Made by a program: the position numbers and the translations under genes
Assembly (NCBI GenBank): GCA_034522075.1
Contig: JAXHLO010000006.1
Coordinates: 372,001-436,000, forward strand
Direction: 5' to 3'
Length of the DNA stretch: 64,000 bases
From: UBA7803 sp034522075
GTDB lineage: Bacteria; Pseudomonadota; Gammaproteobacteria; Pseudomonadales; Azotimanducaceae
Shown: positions 8,769-18,108 of the stretch, piece by piece
How positions within the stretch are numbered: position 1 is the stretch's first letter
How the letters are laid out: the number at the start of each line of letters is the position of its first letter
The notes under the pieces: generated by a model
The model's database searches: none
The model's input: only the letters and a program-made list of their open reading frames with translations
Told to the model about the DNA's origin: nothing

Positions 8769-10691
8769 TTACTCCGCCAGCGCCGGGTGGTCGGACAGAG
8801 ACACCCGCGAGCGCAGCATGGCGAACCCGGGATGGCCGCTGATGAAGTCGTCCGGGTACCAGGCCACGTGGCGCACGCCGGCAGCGAACAGCAGATCCAG
8901 ATGTTCCGCCAGAACGTCATCGGCCAGCGGCTGCCCGTTCTGCCAGTCCACGGTCTGCAGTTCGAAGACGGTGCGTGAGAGACCGTGGGGATGCCGGGCT
9001 ATGGTGTCCACCAGCTTGTTCAGCCAGCGCTCGGGCCGTTCGGCGCCCTCCAGGTACGGCATGGCCATGACCGCGGTGTAGTCGTAGGCCGTCAGGAATT
9101 CGCTCAGGTTCTGGGCGAACCAGCGCTCGCTCACCGGTTCGGTCACGGGCCGTGCGTAGAGATTGCGCGCCGTGACCAGCGCCGGCTGGTGACGGCGCAG
9201 CACGTCGGCGAGTTCGTCCGTGAAGTCGATGAGATGGCGGGTCTTGGCGCTGGCGAAGGCGTCGGCACCGGCGCCGCCCGCGGCCGGCGGGCCATCGCCC
9301 GCCAGTTCCGGCCAGTGTTCCCGGTAAAACCGCACTGCCGCCGGACTCACGTCCTCCCGGTCGGTGAGGAAGGCATCGTCGTGGAACAGCACCCCGAGGA
9401 AATGGCTCGAGCGGCCCAGGTCGGCATAGATTTCACCGACGATGCGCCGCGTTTCCGGGTGAAAGGGCGACAGGCGGTGATAACGCTGCCGATGGGAGCC
9501 ATCGCTGGCGCGGACGGCCAGCGCCTGGTTCTGCGCCTGGTCGGGCAGTTCGAAGGCCAGTACCGGCATCCAGGCAAAGACCTCGACGCCGGCGCGGGTT
9601 TTCAACTGCCAGGCGACCCGGTTGAACAGATCGGCACGCACAGGCAGATGACGATTGGGGAAGTACACGGCGTCCGCCACGCCGTTGCCGTCCGGGTCGG
9701 CAAAAGCCTGCAGAAAGACCCGATTGATGCGCAGGGCTTTGATGCGGTCGAGCAGCCGATCCAGATTGCGCGCCTGCTGAGCCGGATCGGCATCGTAGAC
9801 GTAATCCAGATCCACATGGGCGGCGCGCAGCGGCTGGGGCGGATAGAGCCCGCGGACCAGCATCACGAAGTCGGCCAGTTCCAGGTCCGCACCGATCAGC
9901 AGACGATGAACGTTGCGCTGCCCGGGCGTGTTGGGCCGGTCGTCCAGGGTGAGCGAGACGTCCAGGCCCAGAGCCCGGGCGCTGGCGGTGGCTGCAGCGT
10001 TGTAGGCACCGTAGGGCCAGACCATGGTCGTTGGCGCGCTGCCCACTGCCCGCTCGATGAGCCTGACACTGCGTTGCAGATCGTCGTGCAGCCGTTGCCG
10101 ATAGGCGGCCCCGGCTTCGTAGCGGCCGCTGTCCGGGTCGAACCGGCGGGTGACGGCTGCCGGCTGGGTATTGCCGAACGGGTTGCCGACGATGCCGCGG
10201 TGCAGATCGTGGCTGTGGCTCGCCACTTCCACCAGGCCCGTATCCGCAGCCTGGCGGATCTGCGCCCAGGTGAGGAAACGGCTGCGCGGCACCAGTTGCT
10301 CGCCGTAGGGTACGCGGCTGCCGGCGGGCGCTTCGATCCAGCTGGTCACCGGCGCCAGCACGGCGGGAAAGTCGAATAATTCCAGCAGCGGCAGAACGTG
10401 CTCGTGAAAGCTGGCGTAACCGTCGTCGAAAGTCAGCAGCACCGGTTTCTCGGGCAACGGGCCGCCGCCGCCGGCGGCGCGCCATTGCGCCAGGCTGATG
10501 GGCTCGAAACCCGCGGCCTCGAGCCAGGCCAGCTGGCTGACCAGGGCGTCCACGGTGATGGTGGTGTCGTCCCCGAGAGCCGCGTCCGGGGTCGCCGCCA
10601 CGTCGTGGTAGCTGAGCGCCAGCAGCTCCGGCCCGGCGGCACGAGCCTGGCTGGCCAGAGCCGCCAGCAGGAGAAGCGCACCGAGCCGCAT
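8769..10691 (-). CDS. pgaB: poly-beta-1,6-N-acetyl-D-glucosamine N-deacetylase PgaB
   Basis: Periplasmic enzyme that partly deacetylates PNAG before export. A signal peptide (about 1-19) precedes an NodB-type deacetylase domain with LTFDDGY at 86-92 and SHSHDLHRG at 158-166, the metal-binding Asp and His residues. The C-terminal half (about 285 onward) is the glycoside-hydrolase-like PgaB domain with HVDLDYVYD and a GVLFHDDAFL acidic motif. The signal sequence reads LLLLAALASQARAAG and has no lipobox cysteine, unlike the E. coli lipoprotein. The ATG at 10691 overlaps the pgaA stop (ATGA) and was preferred over one four codons upstream. Confidence 0.95.
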   Translation of the reverse strand: MRLGALLLLAALASQARAAGPELLALSYHDVAATPDAALGDDTTITVDALVSQLAWLEAAGFEPISLAQWRAAGGGGPLPEKPVLLTFDDGYASFHEHVLPLLELFDFPAVLAPVTSWIEAPAGSRVPYGEQLVPRSRFLTWAQIRQAADTGLVEVASHSHDLHRGIVGNPFGNTQPAAVTRRFDPDSGRYEAGAAYRQRLHDDLQRSVRLIERAVGSAPTTMVWPYGAYNAAATASARALGLDVSLTLDDRPNTPGQRNVHRLLIGADLELADFVMLVRGLYPPQPLRAAHVDLDYVYDADPAQQARNLDRLLDRIKALRINRVFLQAFADPDGNGVADAVYFPNRHLPVRADLFNRVAWQLKTRAGVEVFAWMPVLAFELPDQAQNQALAVRASDGSHRQRYHRLSPFHPETRRIVGEIYADLGRSSHFLGVLFHDDAFLTDREDVSPAAVRFYREHWPELAGDGPPAAGGAGADAFASAKTRHLIDFTDELADVLRRHQPALVTARNLYARPVTEPVSERWFAQNLSEFLTAYDYTAVMAMPYLEGAERPERWLNKLVDTIARHPHGLSRTVFELQTVDWQNGQPLADDVLAEHLDLLFAAGVRHVAWYPDDFISGHPGFAMLRSRVSLSDHPALAE

Positions 10692-13258
10692 CACGGCCGC
10701 CACCCCACGCTCAGGTACAGGGCTGCCATGTGCTCGCGGTTGCCGTCATAGACCCGGCCGCCGCCCCGTATGCCGTAGCTGACGCTGCTGCGCGGGCCGA
10801 GCTGCCATTGGTGCTCGGCGAACAGCGTCCAGATGGATCCGCTGCCGAAATTCTCCTGCCAGTAGCTGCCGGCTTCGACGCCGAGACGCGCAGTGAGTCC
10901 GCGGTCGTAGTGACGGAATATCCGCCACTCGTGGGTCAGCCCTACGGACAGCTCGCGATCGGACTCCGGGTTGTAATAGATGCGCCCGGTCTCGCTGTTG
11001 CGGCTGGTATAGGCGCGCAGATTGGCGAACAGTTTGTGCTCCGGCAGATTCATGACCCGGATGCGGAAGTCGGCCTGCAGCCGGCGGCGCAGATTACCAT
11101 CATCCATGTCGAGCACCCCCATGCTGACGCTGGCCTCGCGGTTTTCATGCCAGCGGTAGCTGGCGGCGAGTTCCAGGTCGTCGCCCTGCACGCCGATGCG
11201 GGTGCCGCGCAGCGGCATGTCGCGGGAGTTCAGCCCAGCGCCGGCCGCGATGGACAGGTGGTCGTCCGGATACCATTCGGCACGGGCTGTGAGACCGGGT
11301 GAATCGTTGTCCTCGAGGCCCTGATGAATTTCTCCGCGCAGGATCCACGCCGGCAGCCGGTACTCCAGGCCGGCACCCAGCCGGTGGTCGCGGCCGCTGC
11401 CTTCATCGAAGCGGCCGTAGCTGAACGTGTCGTGGACGAAGGCCCGGTAGCGGTAGGCCAGCGGCGCCGAATAGTAGTAGCCGTCCAGGCGCCAGTCGCG
11501 ACTGGAAAATGCACCGCCGTCGGAGCGTCCGGCCTGTGCCTGGACGGTCACTTCGGGCCGGTTGTGGGTCGTCCAGCGCCGGGCGAGTTCCCGGGTGGCA
11601 CTGGCATCGGCGGCCTGGCGGACCACATCCTGCAGCAGTGCATCGGCTTGCGCGTAACGGCGGCGGTCCAGGGCAAGCTCACCGGCCAGGACCCGGGCGC
11701 GGAGGTTCTCCGGGTCCTGAGCGCGCACCCGGGCGACGTCATCGTGCGCGGCCTCGTAGTGCCCGCGCCAGCGGCGGATGCTGGCCCGGGACAGGCGCAG
11801 GCTGGTGTTGGCCGGCGCGAGCTCCAGCATCTGCGCGAAGTCGGCCAGGGCGGCAGAGTAATGCTCGCGGTAGGCGATCTCCATGGCCGCAGCCTCCCGG
11901 GCCCGGGCGTAGCCGGGATTGGCCTGCCAGCGGCCCGGTTGCCGGCTTTCCCAGGCAGGCTGGGCGGCGAGCATGTCTGCAGCCAGGTCCCGGGCAGCAT
12001 CGTGTTCATTCTGATCAGACAATGCGTAGAACAGCCCGAGCTGCAGGTCCAGGTTGTCCGGCCGTTGGCGCAGCGCGGCACGATAGGCTTCGGCCGACTG
12101 GGCCGGCTGACGCAGATAAAGGTAGGCCCGGGCGGCAGCCTGCAGCACATAGGCGGGAAACTGATCCAACGGGGCTACCTGCGCCTGCAGGGTTTCGAAT
12201 TCCGCCACGGCTTCACGCATGCGGCGGTCGGCGACCAGGGCGGCGATTCGGTCGAAGCGCAGTGTCTGCCCCAGAGGGGTCGTCGTGTCCTGCAGGTTTT
12301 CCTGCGCCAGCAGCTCGGCCTGCGCCTCGAGCGCGGCTGCCGCGTGCCGGCGTGATTGCTGCGCATCGGGCAGGGCGGCCCAGCGGACGTGCATGGCCGC
12401 GGCGTCGAGTTCCAGGCGCTGGCGTTGTGCTGCGGTAAACAGGCCCGGATCGGCGGCGGCCGCCTGCAGGGCCTGCCGGGCGGCGCCCAGCGCGGCTGCG
12501 GTCAGCACATAACCGCGGCGGGCAGGCCCATGGTCCGATTGCACGTCCAGGGCCCGGCTATAGCAGTCCAGGGCGGCAGTCAGGTGCTGCGAGCGCGCGG
12601 CGATGTAGCCGCAGGCGAAGTAACTCTCGGCGCGCCAGGGCGAATCGTCCGTCAGGGTCCGATGAACCCGGCGCTGCTCGGCCGCTGCAGCATCGAAGCG
12701 CCCGGCATCGGCCAGCACCAGGGTCCGCGCCAGGGGGAATTCAGGACGTTGCGGATGACGCTGGTGCAGGCGCTGGTAGAGCGCCAGGGACTGTTCCCAG
12801 CGCTGCAGATTCCGCGCAGCCTTGGCATAGGCCTCGAGCACGTAGTCCGGCAGGGTCGCGGCATCCAGGTCGTTCAGCAGCTCGACGCAGCGGGCATCAT
12901 CGCCGGCCCAGGCGGCGACCACGGCCAGGTCCATGCGCACGGCGCGGTGGGCGGGATTGCGCCGATAGAGTTCTTCCAGACGCTGCCGGGCCTCCTCGAG
13001 CTGGCCGCGGCGGGCGGCCAGTACCGCCGCCTGGCGGCGTTCATCGACGGACTCGACCCCGGCAGACAGGGTAGACTGGGTAGGTGTTTGGGAGCGCGGC
13101 GCAACCTCGGCACGAACGAGGGTCGTGCCGGCGCACAGGCCGGCAAGCAGGTAGACTGCCAGAATTGAACAGCGGCGCCGATGCGCCGGATGAGAAGATG
13201 GGGAACAGGTCAATTGCGTCGTCCAAGACACTTGCGCGGTCATCCGAAGGCTAGTCAT
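10691..13258 (-). CDS. pgaA: PNAG export outer-membrane protein PgaA
   Basis: Outer-membrane porin through which deacetylated PNAG leaves the cell. The 855-residue product has a signal-like hydrophobic stretch at about 31-48 (ILAVYLLAGLCAGTTLVRA), a long TPR superhelix (roughly 60-560, many repeats such as AEAYRAALRQRPDNLDLQLG), then a C-terminal beta-barrel (about 575-855) with alternating aromatic strands ending in YLSVGWRP. Length and order match PgaA. ATG 13258 is preceded by GAGGT at good spacing. It is the first gene of pgaABCD and lies 35 bases downstream of a perfect CRP-type palindrome. Confidence 0.93.
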   Translation of the reverse strand: MTSLRMTAQVSWTTQLTCSPSSHPAHRRRCSILAVYLLAGLCAGTTLVRAEVAPRSQTPTQSTLSAGVESVDERRQAAVLAARRGQLEEARQRLEELYRRNPAHRAVRMDLAVVAAWAGDDARCVELLNDLDAATLPDYVLEAYAKAARNLQRWEQSLALYQRLHQRHPQRPEFPLARTLVLADAGRFDAAAAEQRRVHRTLTDDSPWRAESYFACGYIAARSQHLTAALDCYSRALDVQSDHGPARRGYVLTAAALGAARQALQAAAADPGLFTAAQRQRLELDAAAMHVRWAALPDAQQSRRHAAAALEAQAELLAQENLQDTTTPLGQTLRFDRIAALVADRRMREAVAEFETLQAQVAPLDQFPAYVLQAAARAYLYLRQPAQSAEAYRAALRQRPDNLDLQLGLFYALSDQNEHDAARDLAADMLAAQPAWESRQPGRWQANPGYARAREAAAMEIAYREHYSAALADFAQMLELAPANTSLRLSRASIRRWRGHYEAAHDDVARVRAQDPENLRARVLAGELALDRRRYAQADALLQDVVRQAADASATRELARRWTTHNRPEVTVQAQAGRSDGGAFSSRDWRLDGYYYSAPLAYRYRAFVHDTFSYGRFDEGSGRDHRLGAGLEYRLPAWILRGEIHQGLEDNDSPGLTARAEWYPDDHLSIAAGAGLNSRDMPLRGTRIGVQGDDLELAASYRWHENREASVSMGVLDMDDGNLRRRLQADFRIRVMNLPEHKLFANLRAYTSRNSETGRIYYNPESDRELSVGLTHEWRIFRHYDRGLTARLGVEAGSYWQENFGSGSIWTLFAEHQWQLGPRSSVSYGIRGGGRVYDGNREHMAALYLSVGWRP

Positions 13259-13292
13259 GTAACCTCAGTCGGGGGCGCTACTACAAGGCGGG

Positions 13293-13314
13293 TTTTGTGA
13301 GCGAATTCACAAAA
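13293..13314. promoter_or_regulatory. perfect CRP/Vfr-type palindromic operator
   Basis: TTTTGTGA, six bases (GCGAAT), then TCACAAAA: an 8-bp perfect inverted repeat whose core TGTGA-N6-TCACA equals the CRP-family consensus. It lies in the short divergent gap between pgaA (start 13258) and glnE (start 13340 or 13352), so it could act on either. The arms are followed by A-runs but contain only two G or C bases each, so it is not a terminator stem. A cAMP phosphodiesterase gene (cpdA) elsewhere in the window shows that cAMP signalling exists in this organism. Which regulator binds is inferred. Confidence 0.6.
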
Positions 13315-13339
13315 AAATCCTGGCAGATTCGACAGTTAC

Positions 13340-16135
13340 GTGGATGCCGGGATGCGTGACTTCACCTTGACCGGGGTGTTGGCCGACAAGGCGGCACAGC
13401 TGCATCCGCGGCTCGAGGCGGCCCTCGGCCACGCACCGGACGACGAGCTGGCCTATGTCTGCACGCTCAGTGAATTTGCTGCCGGCATGGTATTGCAGGA
13501 TCCGCAGTGGCTGACCGGGATGCGCAACGATGGTCTGTTGGGCCAGCCGCCGGAACGGCAGCGCATCGAGGCGGCCGCGCAGGCCGCGCTCGGCGAAACC
13601 GCCGACATGGAGGCGTTGCAGCATGCGCTGCGGGTACAGCGCAACCGTTTCCAGTTGTGGATCGTCTGGTGTCATCTGGTCGAGCGGGCGTCGCTGGAAG
13701 ACACCACGGCGGCGCTGTCCGACCTGGCAGACGTGCTCATCGACCAGGCGCTGGAGAAGGTTCACGCCTGGGCCTGCGAACGCGATGGTGAACCGCGTGA
13801 TGGCGATGGCCGCCCGCAGCGTCTGGTGGTGCTAGGCCTGGGCAAGCTGGGCGCTGGTGAGCTCAACCTGTCCTCAGACGTGGACCTGATCTTTGCCTAT
13901 CCGGAAGCGGGCGAAACCGAGCGCGGCAAGACCAACCAGCAGTTCTTCGTGCGTCTCGGCCAGCAGCTCATTACTGCACTGGATACGGTGACCGCCGACG
14001 GGTTTGCGTTTCGCGTGGATATGCGTCTGCGTCCCTTCGGCGCCAGCGGCCCGCTGGCGATGCATTTCGCCGCCATGGAGGATTACTACGTCACTCATGG
14101 GCGCGACTGGGAACGTTATGCGCTGATCAAAGCCCGGCCCTGTGCCGGTGACCGGGAATCCGGTGCCGAGCTGCTGGCCGGCTTGCGGCCATTCGTCTAC
14201 CGCCGCTATCTGGATTTCGGTGCACTGGATGCATTGCGCGACATGAAAGCGCGGCTGTATGCCGAGCGCCACGACTCCGATGATCTGAAGCTCGGCCCGG
14301 GCGGTATCCGCGATGTTGAGTTCACCGCCCAGGTGCAGCAGCTCGTCTGGGGCGGCCGTCAGCGGGAACTGCAGAGCGCCCGGCTGCTGCCGGTGCTCGA
14401 CCAGCTCGCCGCGCTGGATCATCTCGACCAGCAGGCTGCCGCCCACCTGGCGGACGGATACCGGTTTCTGCGCAACGCCGAACACAGCCTGCAGGCCGAG
14501 GCCGACCAGCAGACACAGACCCTGCCGGCACAGACCCTGTCCAGGGAGCGGTTGGCACGCTCACTGGGCTTTGCAGATTACGCGGCATTCCTCGAGGCCC
14601 TGGATACACATCGCCGCCGCATCGCGGACGTATTTGCCGATCTCATCGGTGAGCCGGAGAGCGCCGACAGCGAGGGTCTGCAGCTCTGGGTGAAGGCCGG
14701 CGAGGGTGCGGAGCAGGTGGAGGGACTGCAGGAGTTCGGTTTCGAGGATGCGGATCAGGCCGCCGCGCAACTGGCCGCCCTGGTCACCGCCCGCGACCGT
14801 TCCAATGTGGGCAGCGTGGGCCGTGAACGGCTCGATCGCCTCATGCCCAGGCTGCTCGACCAGCTGCGCCAGCTGGAAGCACCGGCCCGGGCGCTGGCGC
14901 GGGTGGTGCCCGTGCTCAAAGCGGTCATGCGCCGCTCCGCCTATCTGGCCCTGCTGCACGAGAATCCGGCCACCCTGGCACACTTTCTCAGTCTGGCCTC
15001 CCGCAGCCGCTGGCTGGCCCAGGAGCTTGCTCGGCATCCGGCGTTCTTCGATGCCCTTCTCGACCAGCGCCATCTGGGTGCCCTGCCGGACCGGCAGACG
15101 CTGGCAGGCGAGCTGGGTGAGCAGGTCGCCCTGGCCGAACCTTCCGGCCAGGAACGGGTGCTGGATGCGTTGCGCGAGTTCAAGGAGCACCACGTGTTCA
15201 ATGTGGCGCTGGCTGAAGTGCGCGGCACTCTACCGCTGATGAATGCCAGCGACTATCTCACCTTCCTGGCCGAAGCCATGCTCGACGAGGCGCTCAATCT
15301 GGCATGGCGCGATAATGCCGAACGCTTTCCCGAGTTCGCCGAACCGCGTCCCTTCGCCATCGTCGGCTACGGCAAGCTCGGCGGCATCGAGCTGGGGCCG
15401 GATTCGGATCTCGACGTCGTGTTCGTGCACGACCTTCCCGGCGATGCAGGTCAGTTTCTCCACCGGCTGGTGCGGCGCCTGCTGCACATTCTCACCGTGC
15501 CCACTTACCTGGGCGCCCTCTACGAAGTGGACATGCGGCTGCGCCCGTCCGGCCGGTCCGGAACCATGGTGTCGAGCCTGGAGTCCTTTCGTGACTATCA
15601 ACTGAACGGGGCCTGGGTCTGGGAGCATCAGGCCCTGGTGCGCGCCCGCGGTGTCGCAGGCGATGCCGCGCTGCTCGAGCGCTTCGAAGCGGTGCGCCGG
15701 GAAATTCTCTGCCTGCCCCGGGACAACGCCGAGCTGCAACGTGAAGTGCTGAACATGCGCCGCCGCATGGCCGAACATCACGGCGAGGAAGAGGGCCTCA
15801 AGCGCGGCACCGGCGGTATCGTGGATATCGAGTTTATGGTCCAATATCTGGTTCTGGCCCATGCTCACGACAATCCGGAGCTGGCGGTCTTTTCGGACAA
15901 CATGCGCATTCTGGAAACCGCCGAGCGGCTGGAACTGCTGCCTGCCGGTGTCGCCCGGAACCTGCGTGAGGCCTATCTGGCGCTGCGCTCCGAATGGCAC
16001 CGCAGCGTGCTCGACCTGCCGGACAACGAACGCGCCGTCGAAGTCCTTGCCAGCCACCGCGATCGAGTGCGCGGCGCCTGGGAATGGATTTTTGCCGCGG
16101 CCGGAGACGACGCCGACGCGCCACAGCAGACATGA
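13340..16135 (+). CDS. glnE: bifunctional glutamine synthetase adenylyltransferase/adenylyl-removing enzyme GlnE
   Basis: Controls glutamine synthetase by adding or removing AMP. Two nucleotidyltransferase domains are visible: an N-terminal de-adenylylating one with LGKLGAGELNLSSDVDLIF near residue 165, and a C-terminal adenylylating one with GYGKLGGIELGPDSDLDVV near residue 675. Each is followed by its helical domain (GGIRDVEFTAQ; GGIVDIEFMVQ). About 931 residues, family-typical. GTG 13340 or, more likely, ATG 13352 is the start. Followed by ilvE after nine bases. Confidence 0.97.
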   Translation: MDAGMRDFTLTGVLADKAAQLHPRLEAALGHAPDDELAYVCTLSEFAAGMVLQDPQWLTGMRNDGLLGQPPERQRIEAAAQAALGETADMEALQHALRVQRNRFQLWIVWCHLVERASLEDTTAALSDLADVLIDQALEKVHAWACERDGEPRDGDGRPQRLVVLGLGKLGAGELNLSSDVDLIFAYPEAGETERGKTNQQFFVRLGQQLITALDTVTADGFAFRVDMRLRPFGASGPLAMHFAAMEDYYVTHGRDWERYALIKARPCAGDRESGAELLAGLRPFVYRRYLDFGALDALRDMKARLYAERHDSDDLKLGPGGIRDVEFTAQVQQLVWGGRQRELQSARLLPVLDQLAALDHLDQQAAAHLADGYRFLRNAEHSLQAEADQQTQTLPAQTLSRERLARSLGFADYAAFLEALDTHRRRIADVFADLIGEPESADSEGLQLWVKAGEGAEQVEGLQEFGFEDADQAAAQLAALVTARDRSNVGSVGRERLDRLMPRLLDQLRQLEAPARALARVVPVLKAVMRRSAYLALLHENPATLAHFLSLASRSRWLAQELARHPAFFDALLDQRHLGALPDRQTLAGELGEQVALAEPSGQERVLDALREFKEHHVFNVALAEVRGTLPLMNASDYLTFLAEAMLDEALNLAWRDNAERFPEFAEPRPFAIVGYGKLGGIELGPDSDLDVVFVHDLPGDAGQFLHRLVRRLLHILTVPTYLGALYEVDMRLRPSGRSGTMVSSLESFRDYQLNGAWVWEHQALVRARGVAGDAALLERFEAVRREILCLPRDNAELQREVLNMRRRMAEHHGEEEGLKRGTGGIVDIEFMVQYLVLAHAHDNPELAVFSDNMRILETAERLELLPAGVARNLREAYLALRSEWHRSVLDLPDNERAVEVLASHRDRVRGAWEWIFAAAGDDADAPQQT

Positions 16136-16144
16136 GAGCTCACC

Positions 16145-17083
16145 ATGACCGATGACAATTTTGCCGACCGGGACGGCTGGATCTGGCACAACGGCGACCT
16201 GGTGCCCTGGCGGGAAGCCCGGGTCCATGTGCTGACGCACACCCTGCACTACGGCATGGGCGTGTTCGAAGGCGTGCGGGCCTACGATACCCCGCGCGGG
16301 CCCTGCATCTTCCGCCTCGAGGATCATACCCGCCGGCTGTTCGACTCGGCCCACATTCTCGGCCTGGCGATTCCCTATACCCCGGAGCAGGTCAACGAAG
16401 CTCAGCGCCAGGTATTCCGGGCCAATGAGCTGCGGGAGGGGTACTTGCGGCCCATGGTCTATCTGGGCAGTGAGGCCATGGGTCTGCGGGCCAAGGGTCT
16501 GTCGGTGAATCTGTGTATCGCCGCCTGGCCCTGGCCGGACTACATGGACGCCGATTCCCGGGATAAGGGCATCCGGGTCCGGACGTCTTCCTACACCCGG
16601 CACCACGTCAACATCACCATGTGCAAAGCCAAGGCCAACGGCAACTACACCAACTCCATCCTGGCGCTGCACGAAGCCGTGGACAGCGGCTGTGACGAAG
16701 CGTTGCTGCTGGATAACGAAGGCTATGTGGCCGAAGGCAGCGGCGAGAACATCTTCATCGTCAGAGACGGCGTGCTGCACACCCCGGAGCTCACTTCGTG
16801 CCTCAACGGTATTACCCGCAATACCATTCTGCATCTGGCGGCGGAGATGAATCTGCAGGTCCACGAGCGGCGCATCACCCGCGACGAGGTCTATATCGCC
16901 GACGAGGCTTTCTTCACCGGAACGGCCGCGGAGGTTCTGCCCATTCGCGAGCTCGATAGCAGACGCATCGGCAGCGGCGCCCGGGGCCCCATCACCGAGC
17001 GCCTGCAGGCCGTCTATTTCGATCAGGTGCGAGGTCAACGCAGCGAGTTCCCGCAGTGGCTCGCCCCCGTTCATGCGCAGTGA
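16145..17083 (+). CDS. ilvE: branched-chain-amino-acid transaminase IlvE
   Basis: PLP-dependent fold-type IV aminotransferase for the last step of Val, Leu and Ile synthesis. Shows HYGMGVFEGVRAY near residue 35, the PLP lysine in KAKANGNYTNS (about K163), EGSGENIFIV near 200 and the phosphate loop TGTAAEVLPI near 260. 312 residues, family length. ATG start nine bases after glnE. The glnE-ilvE-waaF order matches Pseudomonas and places it at the head of the LPS core cluster. Confidence 0.96.
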   Translation: MTDDNFADRDGWIWHNGDLVPWREARVHVLTHTLHYGMGVFEGVRAYDTPRGPCIFRLEDHTRRLFDSAHILGLAIPYTPEQVNEAQRQVFRANELREGYLRPMVYLGSEAMGLRAKGLSVNLCIAAWPWPDYMDADSRDKGIRVRTSSYTRHHVNITMCKAKANGNYTNSILALHEAVDSGCDEALLLDNEGYVAEGSGENIFIVRDGVLHTPELTSCLNGITRNTILHLAAEMNLQVHERRITRDEVYIADEAFFTGTAAEVLPIRELDSRRIGSGARGPITERLQAVYFDQVRGQRSEFPQWLAPVHAQ

Positions 17084-17104
17084 GCACGTCCCGCAAGGTT
17101 GCCT

Positions 17105-18108
17105 GTGACGCCTGATTCCGCGAAGGTCCTGGTGGTGGCGCCGGCATGGGTGGGTGACATGGTCATGGCCGATACGTTGCTGCAGCTGCTGCGGCGCCAG
17201 CGTCCGGAGTCGGACATTCACGTGGTAGCGCCGCCGGCGACGGAACCCCTGGCGCGGCGCCTCGCTGGCGTCAAGCGCACCTGGTTGCTGGAAGCGGGCC
17301 ACGGAGAACTGGCGCTGGGCCGGCGCCGGACGCTGGGGCGGGCCCTGCGCGGCGAGGGCTTTGCCCGGGCCATCGTCCTGCCCAACACCTGGAAGTCTGC
17401 GCTGGTGGCAGCGTGGGCGCGCATTCCGCAGCGTACCGGCTGGCAGGGTGAAGCCCGCTTCGGCGTGCTCAACGACCGGCGCCGGCGCAGCGACGCCGAT
17501 TACCCGCTGATGATCGAACAGTTCATGGCCCTGGCCCTGCCGCCTGGTGAAGCCATCCCGCGGCCTTACCCCACGCCGGCGCTCCGGGTGGACGTCGACA
17601 ATCAGGCCCGCCTGCGCCGGGAACTGGGGCTCGGCAGCGAAAGCCGCGCCCTGGCATTGTGCCGGGGGCCGAATTCGGCCCGGCCAAACGCTGGCCGGCC
17701 GTCCACTATGCCGCCGTGGCCCGCCATGCGGCGCGGCAGGGATGGAGCGTGTGGCTGCTGGGCTCGCCGGCGGAGCGCGAGGTCTGTGAGGGTATACGCG
17801 CGCTGGCCCCGCAGGCGCTCAACCTGGCCGGCCGGACCCGGCTGCTGGATGCGGTGGACCTGCTGGCGGCGGCGGACACCGTGGTGTGCAACGATTCGGG
17901 TCTCATGCATGTGGCCGGGGCGGTGGGTACGCGGGTGGTGGCCGTCTTCGGTTCCACTTCGGCGGCTTTCACCCCGCCCCTGGGGCCCGGCGCCCGGGTG
18001 GAGCACCTGGGGCTGCCGTGCAGCCCCTGCTTCCGGCGCACTTGCCCGCTGGGCCATCAGCGCTGCCTGCGGGATCTGCAACCGGCGCGGGTCATCGAGG
18101 CATTGTGA
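17105..18108 (+). CDS. waaF: LPS heptosyltransferase II WaaF, one frameshift near 17658
   Basis: Family 9 glycosyltransferase that adds the second heptose of the inner core from ADP-heptose. The N-half carries VLVVAPAWVGDMVMADTLL; the C-half carries PGAEFGPAKRWP, NDSGLMHVAGAVG and VFGSTSAAFTPP. These halves are in different frames: a cytosine seems to be missing in the C/G run at about 17658, where ALCPGAEFGPAKRWP is expected. Corrected length is about 334 residues. GTG 17105, six bases behind AAGG, is the best start (TTG 17099 is possible). The stop overlaps the waaC start (TGATG). Confidence 0.92.

Noticed and set aside
13293..13314. The TTTTGTGA palindrome as a terminator
   Set aside because: Stem is mostly A/T and lies in a divergent gap, where no transcript needs ending; operator role fits better.
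15230..17302. A 690-codon minus-strand frame opposite glnE and ilvE
   Set aside because: No domain or start context; both plus-strand genes have full motif sets.
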